A DNA stretch of 64,000 nt. Origin: Marinobacter manganoxydans MnI7-9 (lineage in GTDB: Bacteria; Pseudomonadota; Gammaproteobacteria; Pseudomonadales; Oleiphilaceae). Made by a program: the position numbers and the translations under genes. Positions 56,177-64,000 of this stretch are shown piece after piece (the stretch's first letter is position 1; every line of letters begins with the position of its first letter). A model generated the notes under the pieces. The model made no database searches, was not told the DNA's origin, and saw nothing but the letters and a program-made list of their open reading frames with translations. The DNA is taken from positions 1 to 64,000 of the forward strand of contig NZ_AGTR01000044.1 in the NCBI RefSeq assembly GCF_000235625.1. The letters are read 5' to 3'.

Positions 56177-57664
56177 ATGACACCCGAGCAATTCACCGAG
56201 CTCGCCGACGCCGGCTTTAACCGTATCCCTGTGTATCGTGAGGTACTGGCCGACCTCGACACGCCCCTGAGCACCTACCTCAAACTCGCCAGCGGACCCT
56301 ATTCCTACCTGTTCGAATCCGTTCAGGGCGGAGAGAAATGGGGCCGGTATTCGATCATCGGCCTGCCCAGTCACGAAGTACTGAAGGTCTTCGACCACCG
56401 GGTGGAGATCAGCCGCGGCGGCGAGGTTGTTGAGACCGAGGAAGTGGACGATCCGCTCACCTTTGTCGAAGCCTATCAGAAACGCTTCCATGCACCGGAT
56501 CTGGATGAGCTGCCCCGCTTTAATGGCGGCCTGGTGGGCTACTTCGGCTACGACACCGTGCGCTACATCGAAAAACGGCTGCGCAAGAGCTGTCCGCCGG
56601 ACAAAATCGGCACGCCGGACATCCTGCTGATGGTGTCCAACGAGATCGTGGTATTCGACAACCTGCGGGGCAAGCTGCATCTGATTGTCCATGCCGATCC
56701 GGCCATTGAGGGCGCCTTCGAAAAGGCGCAGAGCCGCATTGATCAGCTGGAAAACCATCTGCACAGGCAGACCGCTGACGCGCCCCGCACCCCAGAACAC
56801 CTGCGCGGAAAAGCCGTGGACGAGAGCGACTTTATTTCCGGCTTTACCCAGGACAAATTCGAAGCCGCGGTAGACAAGATCAAGGGCTACGTGCTCGACG
56901 GCGATGTCATGCAGACGGTGATATCACAGCGCATGTCGATTCCCTTCGAGGCGCCACCGCTGAACCTGTATCGCTCGCTCAGGGTACTGAATCCTTCCCC
57001 TTACATGTATTTCCTGGATTTGGGTGACTTCCACATCGTGGGCTCCTCCCCGGAAATCCTGGCCCGGGTGGAAGACGAGGAAGTGACGGTTCGGCCGATC
57101 GCCGGCACCCGCAAGCGCGGCGCCACCGATGCCGAGGACAAGGCGCTGGAAGCAGAACTGCTGGCTGATCCGAAAGAAATTGCCGAGCATCTGATGCTGA
57201 TCGACCTGGGCCGTAACGATGCCGGCCGGGTGTCGGAAACCGGCACGGTCCGGCTGACCGACAAGATGATCGTGGAGCGCTACTCCCACGTGATGCATAT
57301 CGTCTCCAACGTGACCGGCCGGCTGAAAGACAACACCAGCTGCCTGGACGTGCTGCGCGCCACCCTGCCCGCCGGCACCCTTAGCGGTGCGCCCAAGATC
57401 CGGGCCATGGAGATTATCGACGAACTGGAGCCGGTCAAGCGTGGGGTCTACGGAGGCGCCGTTGGCTATCTGTCGTTCAACGGCAACATGGACACAGCCA
57501 TTGCCATCCGTACCGCCGTGATCAAGGACAACACCCTGCATATCCAGGCAGGCGCCGGCGTGGTGGCCGATTCGGTGCCCCGCCTCGAGTGGAAGGAAAC
57601 CATGAACAAGGGCCGCGCCATTTTCCGCGCGGTGGCCATGACCTACAACGATTTCGACCACTGA
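56177..57664 (+). CDS. trpE: Anthranilate synthase component I
   Basis: 495 residues from the ATG giving [14 protein letters not shown] after CAGGAAACC. The Trp feedback site includes [20 protein letters not shown] near 43-62; the chorismate-binding domain has [20 protein letters not shown] near 249, [20 protein letters not shown] near 290-309, GTRKRGA, and [20 protein letters not shown] near 398-417. With TrpG it makes anthranilate from chorismate and glutamine. It heads the trpE-trpG-trpD-trpC run and is preceded by the Trp-rich leader peptide. Confidence 0.97.
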   Translation: MTPEQFTELADAGFNRIPVYREVLADLDTPLSTYLKLASGPYSYLFESVQGGEKWGRYSIIGLPSHEVLKVFDHRVEISRGGEVVETEEVDDPLTFVEAYQKRFHAPDLDELPRFNGGLVGYFGYDTVRYIEKRLRKSCPPDKIGTPDILLMVSNEIVVFDNLRGKLHLIVHADPAIEGAFEKAQSRIDQLENHLHRQTADAPRTPEHLRGKAVDESDFISGFTQDKFEAAVDKIKGYVLDGDVMQTVISQRMSIPFEAPPLNLYRSLRVLNPSPYMYFLDLGDFHIVGSSPEILARVEDEEVTVRPIAGTRKRGATDAEDKALEAELLADPKEIAEHLMLIDLGRNDAGRVSETGTVRLTDKMIVERYSHVMHIVSNVTGRLKDNTSCLDVLRATLPAGTLSGAPKIRAMEIIDELEPVKRGVYGGAVGYLSFNGNMDTAIAIRTAVIKDNTLHIQAGAGVVADSVPRLEWKETMNKGRAIFRAVAMTYNDFDH

Positions 57665-57680
57665 GGCGGAGGAACAGATT

Positions 57681-58262
57681 ATGTTGCTGATGATCGATAA
57701 CTACGATTCCTTCACCTACAACGTGGTGCAGTATCTGGCCGAACTGGGTGCCGACGTGCAGGTGCACCGCAACGATGAAATTACCATCGAACAGATTGAA
57801 GCCCTGAACCCGGAGCGGCTGGTGATTTCCCCCGGCCCCTGCACCCCGAACGAGGCTGGCATCTCCATGGCGGCCATCCGGCATTTCGCCGGCAAGGTTC
57901 CGATCCTGGGCATTTGCCTGGGCCATCAAGCAATTGGCCAGGTCTACGGTGGTGACGTCATCCGCGCCGGCCGGGTCATGCATGGCAAGGTGTCCCCGGT
58001 ATTCCACAAGGACACTGGCGTGTTCCGGGGCCTGAGCAACCCGCTGCAGGCGACCCGCTACCACAGCCTGGTGATCGACAAGGCCACCCTGCCCGACTGC
58101 CTGGAAGTGACCGCCTGGACCCGCAACGACGACGGTTCCATCGAGGAAATCATGGGGGTTCGCCACAAGACCCTGCCCATCGAAGGCGTGCAGTTCCATC
58201 CGGAGTCTATTATGACGGAACAGGGCCACGAGCTGCTGCGCAACTTTCTGAGAACACAATAA
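57681..58262 (+). CDS. trpG: Anthranilate synthase component II (glutamine amidotransferase)
   Basis: 193 residues, class I amidotransferase. [20 protein letters not shown] near 4-23, [12 protein letters not shown] near 51-62, the nucleophile Cys in [15 protein letters not shown] near 78-92, and the catalytic His-Glu in GVQFHPESI near 170-178. It supplies ammonia to TrpE, and in many relatives also to PabB. It starts 16 bp after trpE and is separated from trpD by 11 bp, so all are probably one transcript. Confidence 0.96.
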   Translation: MLLMIDNYDSFTYNVVQYLAELGADVQVHRNDEITIEQIEALNPERLVISPGPCTPNEAGISMAAIRHFAGKVPILGICLGHQAIGQVYGGDVIRAGRVMHGKVSPVFHKDTGVFRGLSNPLQATRYHSLVIDKATLPDCLEVTAWTRNDDGSIEEIMGVRHKTLPIEGVQFHPESIMTEQGHELLRNFLRTQ

Positions 58263-58273
58263 GAGGCCGACAC

Positions 58274-59302
58274 ATGGACATGAAAGAAGCTCTCAACCGC
58301 ATTGCCTCCAACCTGGACCTTTCCCGGGAGGAAATGAAGGACGTGATGCGTATCGTCATGAACGGCGAGGCCACAGACGCCCAGATCGGCGCTTTTCTCA
58401 TGGGGTTGCGTCTGAAGAGCGAAACCATTGACGAAATCACCGGCGCCACCGAGGTTATGCGCGAACTGGCCACCAAGGTTACGGTCAAGGCCGAACCCCT
58501 GGTGGACATCGTCGGCACCGGCGGCGATGGCGCCAACCTGTTCAACGTGTCTTCCGCCGCCTCCTTCGTGGTGGCAGCAGCCGGCGGCTTTGTGGCCAAG
58601 CACGGCAACCGGGCAGTTTCCTCAAAGAGCGGCAGTGCCGACCTGTTGGAAAAGCTGGGCATCAATCTGAGCATGAAACCGGAAGAGGTGGCCCGCTGCG
58701 TCGAGGAAATTGGTGTCGGCTTCATGTTCGCTCCGGCCCACCACGGTGCCATGAAACATGCCATCGGCCCCCGCAAGGAGCTGGGCTGCCGGACCATTTT
58801 CAACATCCTGGGCCCGATGACCAACCCGGCGGGCGTTAAACGCCAATTGGTGGGCGTGTTCAACCGGGAGCTGTGTCGCCCGATGGCGGAGGTGCTGCAT
58901 CGCCTTGGGGCCGAGCACATCATGGTCGTTTGCTCCAAAGACGGCCTGGACGAAATCAGTCTTGCCAGCGCGACCCATGTAGCCGAACTGAAGAACGGCG
59001 AAGTCACCGAGTACGACATCACCCCCGAGGATCTCGGCATCAAGAGCCAGGCTCTGGTGGGCCTGACCGTGGACACCGCCGACGATTCCTTAAAGCTGAT
59101 CAAGGCAGCCTTCGGTCGTGGCCACGATGAAATGGCCGAGAAAGCCCGGGACCTGATTGCCCTCAATGCTGGCGCAGCGATCTATGTCGCTGGTTTGGCC
59201 AAGACGCCGAAAGAAGGTGTGGATATGGCCCTCGACGCCATGGGCTCTGGCCTCGCTGCCGGCAAGATGTCGGAGCTGGCTGATTTTTCCCAGTGCTTTT
59301 GA
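58274..59302 (+). CDS. trpD: Anthranilate phosphoribosyltransferase
   Basis: 342 residues. The phosphoribosyl pyrophosphate loop [20 protein letters not shown] near 78-97, [20 protein letters not shown] near 109-128, the anthranilate channel [20 protein letters not shown] near 155-174, and [20 protein letters not shown] near 178-197. It adds phosphoribose to anthranilate. A long palindromic element separates it from trpC, unlike the near-touching genes upstream. Confidence 0.96.
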   Translation: MDMKEALNRIASNLDLSREEMKDVMRIVMNGEATDAQIGAFLMGLRLKSETIDEITGATEVMRELATKVTVKAEPLVDIVGTGGDGANLFNVSSAASFVVAAAGGFVAKHGNRAVSSKSGSADLLEKLGINLSMKPEEVARCVEEIGVGFMFAPAHHGAMKHAIGPRKELGCRTIFNILGPMTNPAGVKRQLVGVFNRELCRPMAEVLHRLGAEHIMVVCSKDGLDEISLASATHVAELKNGEVTEYDITPEDLGIKSQALVGLTVDTADDSLKLIKAAFGRGHDEMAEKARDLIALNAGAAIYVAGLAKTPKEGVDMALDAMGSGLAAGKMSELADFSQCF

Positions 59303-59330
59303 TCCCGGCCTGCTGATTTTGCAGCCGGAC

Positions 59331-59442
59331 GAGCCGGAGGGGAGGGAGCTTCCAAAACACGCCCGTGAATACGTCCATGTAGGGCTTGGCTGCAGCCATC
59401 CGTGGCTGCAGACAGTTTTGGAAGCTCCCTCCCCTCCGGCTC
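59331..59442. repeat. Long palindromic element, copy 1, between trpD and trpC
   Basis: Perfect 28-bp inverted arms at 59331-59358 and 59415-59442 enclose a 56-nt loop. The inner arm end (GCTTCCAAAAC) and the loop (core GTGAATACGTCCATGTA then GGCTGCAGCCATCCGTGGCT) are homologous to the reverse complement of copy 2. It begins 28 bp after the trpD stop and ends 24 bp before trpC. In RNA it would form a very stable stem within the operon transcript. Confidence 0.88.
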
Positions 59443-59466
59443 TCGCTAACTTTTTACGAGCCTGAT

Positions 59467-60288
59467 ATGACTGACAGACATCTGGATAAAACACCGACAA
59501 TCCTTCGGAAAATTGTTGATCGTAAGTGGGAAGAAATTGACGAGCGCAAGCGCCAAGTCTCGATTGCAGATCTGAAGGCCAAAGCTGGTGATCAACCGGC
59601 AGCCCGAGGTTTTGCTAATGCTCTGCGCAGCCGAATTGAACAGCAGACTCCCGCTGTTATCGCAGAAATCAAAAAAGCCTCACCAAGCAAGGGCATTCTG
59701 CGGGATCCGTTCGAACCAGCGGTCATTGCCGAGAGCTACGAGAAAGGCGGCGCCGCTTGTCTTTCGGTACTGACCGACCGCGACTTCTTCCAGGGCGACG
59801 AGGACTATCTGGTCGCCGCCCGCAATGCCTGCAGTCTGCCCGTGATCCGCAAGGACTTCATGGTCGCGCCCTATCAGGTCTACGAGAGCCGGGCCATTGG
59901 CGCCGACTGCATCCTTCTGATCGCCGCCTGCCTGACCAAAGACCAGATGCAAGAGCTGGAAGGTATTGCCCATGAAATCGGTCTGGATGTGTTGGTCGAA
60001 GTGCACGATGGTGAGGAACTGGATGATGCGTTGACGCTGACGACGCCTCTGGTCGGCATCAACAACCGGAACCTGCATACCTTTGATGTGTCGTTGGAAA
60101 CCACGTTTGATCTGCACGAGCGGATCTCACAGGACCGACTAACCATTACGGAAAGTGGCATCATGACCCGCAATGACGTCGAGGCCATGACCAACCGTGG
60201 GATCTACGGTTTCCTGGTCGGTGAGTCGTTCATGCGGGCGGAAGAGCCTGGTTCGAAATTGAGGGAGCTGTTTTTCCCCGCAGGCTGA
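59467..60288 (+). CDS. trpC: Indole-3-glycerol phosphate synthase
   Basis: 273 residues from the ATG giving [20 protein letters not shown]; upstream in-frame codons lie in the palindrome. Family motifs: [20 protein letters not shown] near 62-81 (catalytic Lys and Glu), [18 protein letters not shown] near 98-115, [18 protein letters not shown] near 125-142, [12 protein letters not shown] near 197-208 and [12 protein letters not shown] near 228. It closes the indole ring in tryptophan synthesis; it is monofunctional, not fused to TrpF. The ribosome-binding site is poor, so expression may depend on the structured region just upstream. Confidence 0.96.
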   Translation: MTDRHLDKTPTILRKIVDRKWEEIDERKRQVSIADLKAKAGDQPAARGFANALRSRIEQQTPAVIAEIKKASPSKGILRDPFEPAVIAESYEKGGAACLSVLTDRDFFQGDEDYLVAARNACSLPVIRKDFMVAPYQVYESRAIGADCILLIAACLTKDQMQELEGIAHEIGLDVLVEVHDGEELDDALTLTTPLVGINNRNLHTFDVSLETTFDLHERISQDRLTITESGIMTRNDVEAMTNRGIYGFLVGESFMRAEEPGSKLRELFFPAG

Positions 60289-60302
60289 CTCCTTCAGATG
60301 GG

Positions 60303-60413
60303 GCGAGTCGGCGGGTGGAGCTTTCCAAAATCGTGCGGAGCCAGGGATGGCGGAGCCGAGCGTACAAGGATGTATTCACAGCGTATTTTGGAAAGCTCCA
60401 CCCGCCGATTCGC
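60303..60413. repeat. Long palindromic element, copy 2, after trpC
   Basis: Arms 60303-60331 and 60385-60413 (29 bases, one G-T mismatch in the outer part, 24 bp perfect inside) enclose a 53-nt loop. The reverse complement of the loop matches copy 1, so the two copies lie in opposite orientation around trpC. The outer arms differ from copy 1 in sequence, yet each remains self-complementary, which implies selection for the stem. It begins 15 bp after the trpC stop. Confidence 0.88.
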
Positions 60414-60422
60414 ATGCTCCCA

Positions 60423-61040
60423 TCAGACATCAGGCTCCGCCAAAGCCTCCTGCAACAACTCCAACAAGTGCGCCGGCATCCCCTCTGCCAGCTTGAGTGC
60501 CGCCTCGTGCCCACGGGGCGACATCTTGCCCCAGGTCCGGCGCACTATGCGTAGCCACTTCTCCCGATCGTAGTCCGCTTTTTCCTCATAGAAATCTGCG
60601 AAATATCGTTCCAGGAAGACCATGCAGGCCACGTCCTCCAGCAGTTGAGTGTCGGCATCCTGCCTCAGTTCGCGCTTGGTCAGGATGGTCTCCACCCGAT
60701 CGCACTCCTCCTTCGGGTAGCCACAATCCGCCATGATTTCTGCAGCACGCCGGCCATGCATACGGCCACAGGCCTGACGCCACTGGTAATAGGCTTTACG
60801 ACCTTCCGGATAGTCCTTCCGCGGCATCGTCCACCGCTCAATGTGCTGGGCGCGGCAGGCGATCTGCATGCGTTCGAAAGGGTCGGATTCAAGCTCGAAC
60901 AGCCAGCGGGTCATGTGCAGGCTGTAGGCGTATTCCTTCGGGAGGCGTTCGTTGTCGAAAGACTCCTGATTGGGGTCGGCCTTATTGGCTGCGTCAATAG
61001 ACGCCAGCGCGCACTGGAGTCTTGAATCCGTTGTGGTCAT
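60423..61040 (-). CDS. DUF4202 family protein
   Basis: 205 residues. The DUF4202 pattern is clear: IDAANKADPNQESFDNERLP near 15-34, RMQIACRAQHIERWTMPRKD near 57-76, YPEGRKAYYQWRQACGRMHG near 77-96, and the C-terminal ARYFADFYEEKADYDREKW-like region. The conserved His residues (AQHIERW, MHGRRAAEIM) recall HD-type metal sites, but activity is not known. It is convergent with trpC through palindrome copy 2, and lies 36 bp downstream of the GST gene on the same strand. Confidence 0.85.
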   Translation of the reverse strand: MTTTDSRLQCALASIDAANKADPNQESFDNERLPKEYAYSLHMTRWLFELESDPFERMQIACRAQHIERWTMPRKDYPEGRKAYYQWRQACGRMHGRRAAEIMADCGYPKEECDRVETILTKRELRQDADTQLLEDVACMVFLERYFADFYEEKADYDREKWLRIVRRTWGKMSPRGHEAALKLAEGMPAHLLELLQEALAEPDV

Positions 61041-61076
61041 TAAGATCTCTCTTCTGGTTTCTGACTGGCCTGTGGC

Positions 61077-61694
61077 TCAGACCTGGGCAGAGGGGCGTTC
61101 CTTGATGCGGTCGTACCAGGCCTGCAGATTGGCCTGCTCAGGTTTGATCCGGATGCCCACCACCCGCGCGAATGCCACTGTTGTGAAAGCGTTGATATCG
61201 GCGGCCGTAAAGCGGTCGCAGCAGATGTATTCCTTGCCTTCGAGCTGCTTGTCGAGGAAGTGCATGAACTTCTCAACGCTCTTGCCGCATTCCTCACCCC
61301 ACTCCTTGATCGGGTTCATCCGGTCCTTGAAATAGCCGGTGGTGTGCTGAAAACACATGCCAGTGGGCATGAAGAAGAACAGCTCGATCCACCGGAGCCA
61401 CTGCTCAAGCTGGGCTTTTTCAAGCGGGGTGTCGCCCATCAGGGTCGGCGTGTCCGGGTAGCTCTCTTCGAAATAGCGGCAGATTGCCATGGTCTCGGCA
61501 ATACAGGTGCCGTCATCCAGTTCCATCACAGGCACTTTCTTCATCGGATTTCGGGCGACAAATTCAGGTGTCAGGTTTTCACCCTTCTGCAGGTCAATCT
61601 CGATGAATTCGGCCTTGTCCAACAGGCCTTTCTCGGCCATGAACATGCGCACGCGGCGGGGGTTAGGGGCGGTTTTGGTTTCGAAGATTTTCAT
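61077..61694 (-). CDS. Glutathione S-transferase family protein
   Basis: 205 residues. Thioredoxin-like N-domain (1-80) with KIFETKTAPNPRRVRMFMAE, cis-Pro in KKVPVMELDDGTCIAETMAI near 53-72 (the E-T-M/S dipeptide binding the gamma-Glu), and an all-helical C-domain with YICCDRFTAADINAFTTVAF near 156-175, including the N-capping Asp. It likely conjugates or reduces with glutathione; substrate unknown. Together with the DUF4202 gene it may form a two-gene transcript. Confidence 0.9.
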   Translation of the reverse strand: MKIFETKTAPNPRRVRMFMAEKGLLDKAEFIEIDLQKGENLTPEFVARNPMKKVPVMELDDGTCIAETMAICRYFEESYPDTPTLMGDTPLEKAQLEQWLRWIELFFFMPTGMCFQHTTGYFKDRMNPIKEWGEECGKSVEKFMHFLDKQLEGKEYICCDRFTAADINAFTTVAFARVVGIRIKPEQANLQAWYDRIKERPSAQV

Positions 61695-61785
61695 TATTAT
61701 CGGCTCCGTTCCTGATCAATGGCGGCTTTGACGGTTCAAAACGAGAAGACTGACCGGAAAGAAGAGTTGCGTCAAGCAACCGGCG

Positions 61786-62520
61786 TTACCGGGGCAGCCA
61801 GTTGCGGATCTGCTGGATAATCCACTCCGGATCGTCCAGTGGAAGGTCATGGCCAGCATCCGGGTGCAGTTTCATGGTCCATTGCCAGCGCTGCTCCAGC
61901 GTGGAACTGCAGCGCCAGTGAACGATGCGATCGCCGCGGCTGGCGAGAATCAGGGCATCTGGCACAGGACGCTTTTCACCGGGTTTGTAGCGGGCGGCAG
62001 CCGCCAACTGGTTGATCGCATTGCGGGTACTGACGGGGCGTTGTCGTTGTATGCTGTACCACTGTTTTGCCAGTGACAGAGGCACCTCACGGTTAGACGT
62101 GAGCCGGAGAATATCCCGCTCACGGTCAAACAACTCCTGACGGGCCAGCAGCCGCAGAATTCGCGGCCAGACCCCAGGCCGCATGCGTTTCCAGGGCGGG
62201 CTGAAGCCGGAACTGGTATTGATCAGGACCAGATTCTGGATCTGACCATCCGCAGCCTGCTGGGCCCAGTCCAGGGCCACCATACCGCCCATGGAAAGTG
62301 CCAGGATGCTGAAAGGACCGGGGATATGGCTAACGTGCCTGGAGACAGCTTCCCGAATCGCCGCTACCGTTGCCGGACTGTCTTCTCGATATCGCACGCC
62401 CGTCCCGGGCAGGTCGACCAGATGGAACTGGTGCTCGGGAAATGCCTCCCCAAGGCGAGCCGGGAAGCTGCCCCAGTGGGCGTGTTCCCGAGTCAGACCC
62501 CGCAACAGAATCCAGTGCAT
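61786..62520 (-). CDS. Alpha/beta hydrolase
   Basis: 244 residues. The catalytic Ser is in ILALSMGGMVALDWAQ near 72-87 (L-S-M-G-G variant of G-x-S-x-G), the Asp probably in LILASRGDRIVHW near 193 and the His in HPDAGHDLPLDDPEWI near 218-233. An oxyanion-like loop LLRGLTREHAHWGSF begins the protein, lacking the usual HG. No signal peptide. It resembles esterases of the BioH/MenH type but lacks context for biotin or menaquinone synthesis, so a general esterase call is safer. Next on the same strand upstream is the M14 peptidase, 41 bp away. Confidence 0.8.
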   Translation of the reverse strand: MHWILLRGLTREHAHWGSFPARLGEAFPEHQFHLVDLPGTGVRYREDSPATVAAIREAVSRHVSHIPGPFSILALSMGGMVALDWAQQAADGQIQNLVLINTSSGFSPPWKRMRPGVWPRILRLLARQELFDRERDILRLTSNREVPLSLAKQWYSIQRQRPVSTRNAINQLAAAARYKPGEKRPVPDALILASRGDRIVHWRCSSTLEQRWQWTMKLHPDAGHDLPLDDPEWIIQQIRNWLPR

Positions 62521-62561
62521 ACGATAGTTCCGATTGATGGATGCCAGGGCCGGCTGGATCG

Positions 62562-63662
62562 CTAGAGAGTATCGCGATACCAGTGCATGATCGCGGCTTC
62601 TTTCAGCATGGACTCCTCATCCCGAGCCGGCAACCAGTTTTCGTGGCTGGCGGCGGCGTTAATCAGGAAGTCCATCCAGGTCAGATGGCTGCGCAGGACC
62701 CGCTTGTGCCGGTGCGGAACCAGGGGATTGAAAAAGCCGTCGAGTCTCAGCAACTGACGGGGCCGCTTGCGAATCCAGCGCCAGGAGCCCATCTCCAGGG
62801 TCAGGGGCAGGAAAACACCGGCATTTTCGCGATTGACCTGTTTGTAGAAGTAATCCCACAAGTCGCCATGGGTGAGATAGTGGCGGGACTGGGGCTCGAA
62901 ACGGTAGTCGTGATTTGGGTATGACTGCTCCCAGATAAGCTTCAGCGCCATAACCGATGCGACTCGACGCATGGGTCGACGCCGGTAGGCGTAGGGAAAC
63001 CAGATCTGGTCCTGCATCCCGAATCCGGAATGGCAGTCCAGTGCCACACTGAACGGCCGCCCCGGCAGCAGCTGTTTTATGACCGCCTCAAGAGCCAGGT
63101 TTTCGGGCTCCATGCCCTGTTCAGGGTCGCCGGTGTACCACGGCAATCGGGGTGAAATTCTCTGGCCGCCGAGCAGGAATGCGCTACGTTCCTGGGCCTG
63201 GATCGGCGCATTGCGCATCAGGTCCACGCCGTTGGGATTACTGCGCTGATTCAGGTACATACCGCCCGGGTTAAGGATTGGCAAAAGGGTAATTCGAACC
63301 TTCTGCAACAACCCCAGCAAATGTTCGTCCCAGGTCACTCTGGCGAGTAGCGACTTCAGCCAGGCCATCACTACCTGGCTTCCAATGCGTTCAAGCCCGT
63401 GCACGCCGCCAACAAGCAATACCGCTGGCACATCGGGCCGGGAAGATCCGATATCTACACGGTAGATGGGCAAGGAGAGGTCCTTGAGGGCGACCCGCTC
63501 CACCACTTCGGTTGTGATGAAATCCGGCGCTTCCGCCAGGATGCGCTCCAGGCCAACGAGCTCCGGCAGGAAGGTTCTCAGCAACCTTCGCTGACGCCCA
63601 TCCCGGGAGGCCTGCTCGTGGCTGATTGATGTGTGAGGTGTCAGGTCGCGCAGCTCTGTCAT
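62562..63662 (-). CDS. M14 family zinc carboxypeptidase-like protein
   Basis: 366 residues. Zinc ligands are in LLVGGVHGLERIGSQV near 82-97 (H-x-x-E) and DCHSGFGMQDQIWFPYAY near 209-226 (His). LPILNPGGMYLNQRSNPNGV near 132-151 with downstream Asp-Leu-Met-Arg gives the substrate-binding Asn-Arg, and LPLTLEMGSW near 292-301 contains the catalytic Glu. The architecture matches succinylglutamate desuccinylase/carboxypeptidase M14 group. No signal peptide, so action is cytosolic, possibly on murein peptides or modified peptides. Likely co-transcribed with the alpha/beta hydrolase downstream. Confidence 0.85.
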   Translation of the reverse strand: MTELRDLTPHTSISHEQASRDGRQRRLLRTFLPELVGLERILAEAPDFITTEVVERVALKDLSLPIYRVDIGSSRPDVPAVLLVGGVHGLERIGSQVVMAWLKSLLARVTWDEHLLGLLQKVRITLLPILNPGGMYLNQRSNPNGVDLMRNAPIQAQERSAFLLGGQRISPRLPWYTGDPEQGMEPENLALEAVIKQLLPGRPFSVALDCHSGFGMQDQIWFPYAYRRRPMRRVASVMALKLIWEQSYPNHDYRFEPQSRHYLTHGDLWDYFYKQVNRENAGVFLPLTLEMGSWRWIRKRPRQLLRLDGFFNPLVPHRHKRVLRSHLTWMDFLINAAASHENWLPARDEESMLKEAAIMHWYRDTL

Positions 63663-63961
63663 GCTGTTCTCCGGGTTCAGGTACCCGGAGTGTATCCATC
63701 GATTACTACACCTTCTTGACAGTTCTCCCGGGGCATAATGTGTCTCTTTTAAAGACGCATTTGGAATACGCCCTTGTAACTGAGCTGAGGTTCGTTATCC
63801 TTACAGTTAAGTATTAACCGAGACCTCGTGATTTGTTCGACCTTAACAGCGACCATGAAAGAGCTGTTTTCCCGATCCTTATGGATCGCCGTCCCCTCGT
63901 ATCGGCACTAACACCGACAACACCCTCCAAAAATCACAAACCCTGAAAAGGAGAAGTGACT
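63663..63961 (+). promoter_or_regulatory. 299-bp intergenic region with possible promoter
   Basis: Gap between the divergent M14 peptidase and the gene entering at the right edge. TTGTAA (63774) and TATCCT (63796) lie 16 bp apart and could form a sigma70 promoter for the rightward gene, leaving a 5' leader of about 150 nt. TTGACA at 63717 has a CATAAT only 12 bp later, too close for a standard promoter. A short reading frame here shows no family and is not called. Confidence 0.3.
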
Positions 63962-64000
63962 ATGCGAAAGCTTAAGTCTGCTGCACTGCTTTGCGCGCTA
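63962..64000 (+). CDS. Start of an exported protein (cut by window end)
   Basis: The first 13 codons (MRKLKSAALLCAL) after a strong AAAAGGAG site with 8-nt spacing. The basic start followed by a hydrophobic run is typical of a signal peptide. Product cannot be determined. Confidence 0.65.
   Translation, partial: MRKLKSAALLCAL

Noticed and set aside
59331-60413. Composite transposon or MITE pair around trpC
   Set aside because: No transposase frame, no target-site duplications at either element, and the outer arms differ between copies.
63717-63740. Promoter TTGACA...CATAAT
   Set aside because: The spacing is 12 bp, too short for a sigma70 promoter.
63626-63817. 63-codon frame across the peptidase start and the intergenic gap
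   Set aside because: No ribosome-binding site, no family pattern, and it overlaps the start of the well-supported M14 gene.

Overview
The window is 64 kb of high-GC (roughly 57% by eye) gammaproteobacterial chromosome, almost fully coding, with short gaps and many translationally coupled genes. The gene order lptD-surA-pdxA-rsmA-apaH, the amgK-murU-djlA-like block, the split trpE/trpGDC arrangement, SlmA, a family I lipase with its foldase, TRAP transport and a giant RTX adhesin together suggest a marine Marinobacter-like organism. This is inference from gene content; no rRNA is present. I see no tRNA or rRNA genes, CRISPR arrays, insertion sequences or prophage genes.

Left part (1-24.5 kb): the C-terminal end of a type I-secreted RTX adhesin; a CASTOR/POLLUX-like channel with a SulP anion transporter; a tiny ribbon-helix-helix protein beside a 19-bp inverted repeat; a ChaN-like lipoprotein; a macro-domain protein; a SIMPL protein; a cytoplasmic GH84 hexosaminidase; a TakP-like TRAP transporter with a terminator between the binding protein and the membrane subunits; a coupled cyclopropane-synthase-like methyltransferase and geranylgeranyl-reductase-like flavoprotein; a choice-of-anchor-I lipoprotein behind a Pho-box-like sequence; Dps; a dihydrolipoamide dehydrogenase-family enzyme; a LysE exporter; and a DAHP synthase preceded by an aromatic-residue-rich leader peptide and a terminator.

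Middle part (24.5-42.2 kb): an RND efflux pair, an AraC regulator, a PAS-GGDEF-EAL protein, an Aer-like chemoreceptor, a lipase with its foldase, a convergent and overlapping histidine kinase/LuxR response regulator pair, a PstS-like/OmpA fusion, an aminotransferase and an inositol-monophosphatase-family enzyme. A perfect 22-bp-arm hairpin follows.

Right part (42.2-64 kb): slmA; a long leftward run lptD-surA-pdxA-rsmA-apaH-DUF423-thiS-thiG (apaG is absent); amgK-murU-djlA-like for cell-wall recycling; a DUF3530 protein; rpe-gph; a Trp-rich leader peptide then trpE-trpG-trpD-trpC; then a DUF4202 protein, a GST, an alpha/beta hydrolase, an M14 carboxypeptidase and the first 13 codons of an exported protein.

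The signals most worth follow-up are regulatory or structural: two aromatic leader peptides (DAHP synthase and trpE, the entry and branch of the same pathway), a pair of homologous long palindromes in opposite orientation flanking trpC, and the coupled lipid-modification gene pair. No clear undescribed defence or mobile system is visible.
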